Shown here piece by piece: positions 62,945 through 64,000 of a stretch of DNA of 64,000 bases (position 1 is its first letter; every line of letters begins with the position of its first letter). Under the pieces are notes generated by a model that saw only the letters and a list, made by a program, of their open reading frames with translations, made no database searches and was not told where the DNA came from. The stretch comes from Virgibacillus subterraneus (GTDB lineage Bacteria; Bacillota; Bacilli; Bacillales; Amphibacillaceae), in the NCBI RefSeq assembly GCF_900110695.1, contig NZ_FOEH01000001.1, forward strand, positions 124,001-188,000, read 5' to 3'. A program made the position numbers and the translations under genes.

Positions 62945-63643
62945 GTGAGTAAAATGTACGCCAGGCCTGGCATAAAAGTACAAACTGAAAAAGTTAATTC
63001 TTCTGAGCTGAAAGATCTTTATTCGACACTTATTCCTTATTGCCATTATTTGACCAAAAACAAATGGGATGCTGAGGATCTTGTCCAGGAAACGTTATTC
63101 AAAGCGATAAACCACTATGGACAACATAAAGATTTGAATGCTGCATTGTTAAAAAAGATGGCATTTAATTTGTGGATGGATTTACTCCAAAAACGTAATC
63201 GAGAAATAATCGGGTTTATGTTTGAAGAAACTGATGAAGCAAATGAGTATAAGGATGATATGACGGACTTGGTGGAAGAGTTGATTTCTAAGCTCACACC
63301 AAAGCAATCGGTTATAGTTGCGTTAAAAGATGTGTTTCGGTATCAAATTATGGAGATTGCCGAGATGTTCGATATGACTGAAACGGCTGTCAAAGCAGTT
63401 TTAAACCGAGCAAGAAAAAGGCTTGCAAGGCTGTTATTAGATGAAGAAACACATTCTGTTAGGGATTATTGGTCCGAGGAGAATGTAGAAGTATTGACCC
63501 CGGCATTAACCCAGGCGATCCGGTTGAATGATCCTACTGGTGTGATCAGGCTTATACCAATTTTATTCCCAATGGAAACTCAACCGAAGCTGAAACTTTA
63601 TCAATTCTCTCCTCCTTCAGGCTCCTTCTCGATGGCAGCTTAG
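62945..63643 (+). CDS. sigma-70 family RNA polymerase sigma factor
   Basis: 232 residues. Region 2 at about 25-95 ([18 protein letters not shown]), region 4 at about 115-170 ([26 protein letters not shown], then [17 protein letters not shown]). A ~60-residue C-terminal extension of unknown role follows. GTG at 62945 (AGAGGAG 8 nt upstream) and ATG at 62954 (AAAGGAG 8 nt upstream) are equally plausible. It lies 25 nt before a clpP paralogue, suggesting a stress-linked operon. Confidence 0.85.
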   Translation: MSKMYARPGIKVQTEKVNSSELKDLYSTLIPYCHYLTKNKWDAEDLVQETLFKAINHYGQHKDLNAALLKKMAFNLWMDLLQKRNREIIGFMFEETDEANEYKDDMTDLVEELISKLTPKQSVIVALKDVFRYQIMEIAEMFDMTETAVKAVLNRARKRLARLLLDEETHSVRDYWSEENVEVLTPALTQAIRLNDPTGVIRLIPILFPMETQPKLKLYQFSPPSGSFSMAA

Positions 63644-63668
63644 GCTGTATACAAAGGAGGAAATAAGG

Positions 63669-64000
63669 ATGACTGCAATCCCATATGTTATTGAACAATC
63701 AAGTCACGGTGAACGATCGTACGATATATATTCCAGGTTGTTGAAGGATCGAATTATTATGGTAAGTGATGAAATTAACGACCACATGGCAAACAGCGTT
63801 GTAGCGCAACTATTGTTTTTAGCGGCTAATGATGCTGATAAGGATATCTCTCTTTACATCAATAGCCCAGGTGGTTCAACTTCTGCAGGGTTTGCAATCT
63901 TTGATACGATGCAATACATTAAACCAGATATTAGCACGATTTGTACAGGAATGTCGGCCTCATTCGCTGCAATGCTTTTACTCGCAGGAACAAAGGGTAA
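63669..64000 (+). CDS. clpP: ATP-dependent Clp protease proteolytic subunit (partial)
   Basis: The first ~110 residues are present; the gene runs off the right edge. Starts [20 protein letters not shown], then [32 protein letters not shown] and [11 protein letters not shown] containing the catalytic Ser (GMSAS). AAAGGAGG lies 8 nt before the ATG. It follows a sigma factor, not the usual solitary chromosomal clpP context, and [10 protein letters not shown] with AGFAIFDTM is typical of a second ClpP in Bacillaceae, so it may be a paralogue; the missing His and Asp of the triad lie outside the window. Confidence 0.93.
   Translation, partial: MTAIPYVIEQSSHGERSYDIYSRLLKDRIIMVSDEINDHMANSVVAQLLFLAANDADKDISLYINSPGGSTSAGFAIFDTMQYIKPDISTICTGMSASFAAMLLLAGTKG

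Overview
The window is a chromosomal segment of a low-GC, spore-forming Bacillaceae, probably of the Oceanobacillus/Virgibacillus/Lentibacillus type (inferred from gene content and protein style, not from a database search). Sporulation-linked genes (prkA, yhbH, spoVR, a Spo0E-like phosphatase, LysM and LysM-Gmad2 proteins) lie beside ordinary metabolic genes. Ribosome binding sites are strong AGGAGG types and TTG/GTG starts are common.

Positions 1-31,322 are mostly host backbone: the end of a fatty-acid oxidation operon; an ECF sigma factor with its DUF4179 partner and a small membrane protein, bracketed by two blocks of ~20-bp repeats; an acetolactate-synthase-like/aldehyde dehydrogenase operon; prkA-yhbH with a two-hairpin repeat upstream of each gene; a LysM/beta-propeller protein and spoVR; a potassium-uptake cluster (two KtrB-like pores, one KtrA-like gate, one orphan RCK protein); a decayed Nudix/lipoprotein region; an SOS-box-controlled small gene; a GltS-like carrier coupled to an acyltransferase; and rlmH.

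Positions 31,323-62,120 form one integrated element of about 30.8 kb inserted exactly at the 3' end of rlmH, the site used by staphylococcal cassette chromosomes (SCC). An 18-bp direct repeat, matching at 16 of 18 positions, marks the two ends, with an inverted 11-bp repeat just inside them. The element carries two large serine recombinases, several small or broken recombinase-like genes behind long terminator-like hairpins, a DUF1643 protein, a decayed REP-associated transposase, a transglutaminase-like protein and several unknown genes.

The main cargo is at 43,444-61,975. First come two adjacent operons that read as sspBCD (DUF4007 protein, large P-loop ATPase, PAPS-reductase-like PP-loop protein) and sspFGH (ATPase, unknown partner, very large HerA/FtsK-type ATPase). 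This is a single-strand DNA phosphorothioation and anti-phage restriction cassette without its own sspA. Next is a two-gene cassette: a protein with two GHKL ATPase modules (a MutL/Hsp90/MORC-like one at the N terminus and a histidine-kinase-like one at the C terminus), followed by a 660-residue protein with an interrupted receiver domain and an unrecognised C-terminal region. That pair is the least understood system here.

Beyond the right end, the backbone resumes with a REP-like palindrome, a SnoaL-like protein, a sigma-70-like factor and the start of a clpP paralogue that runs off the window.
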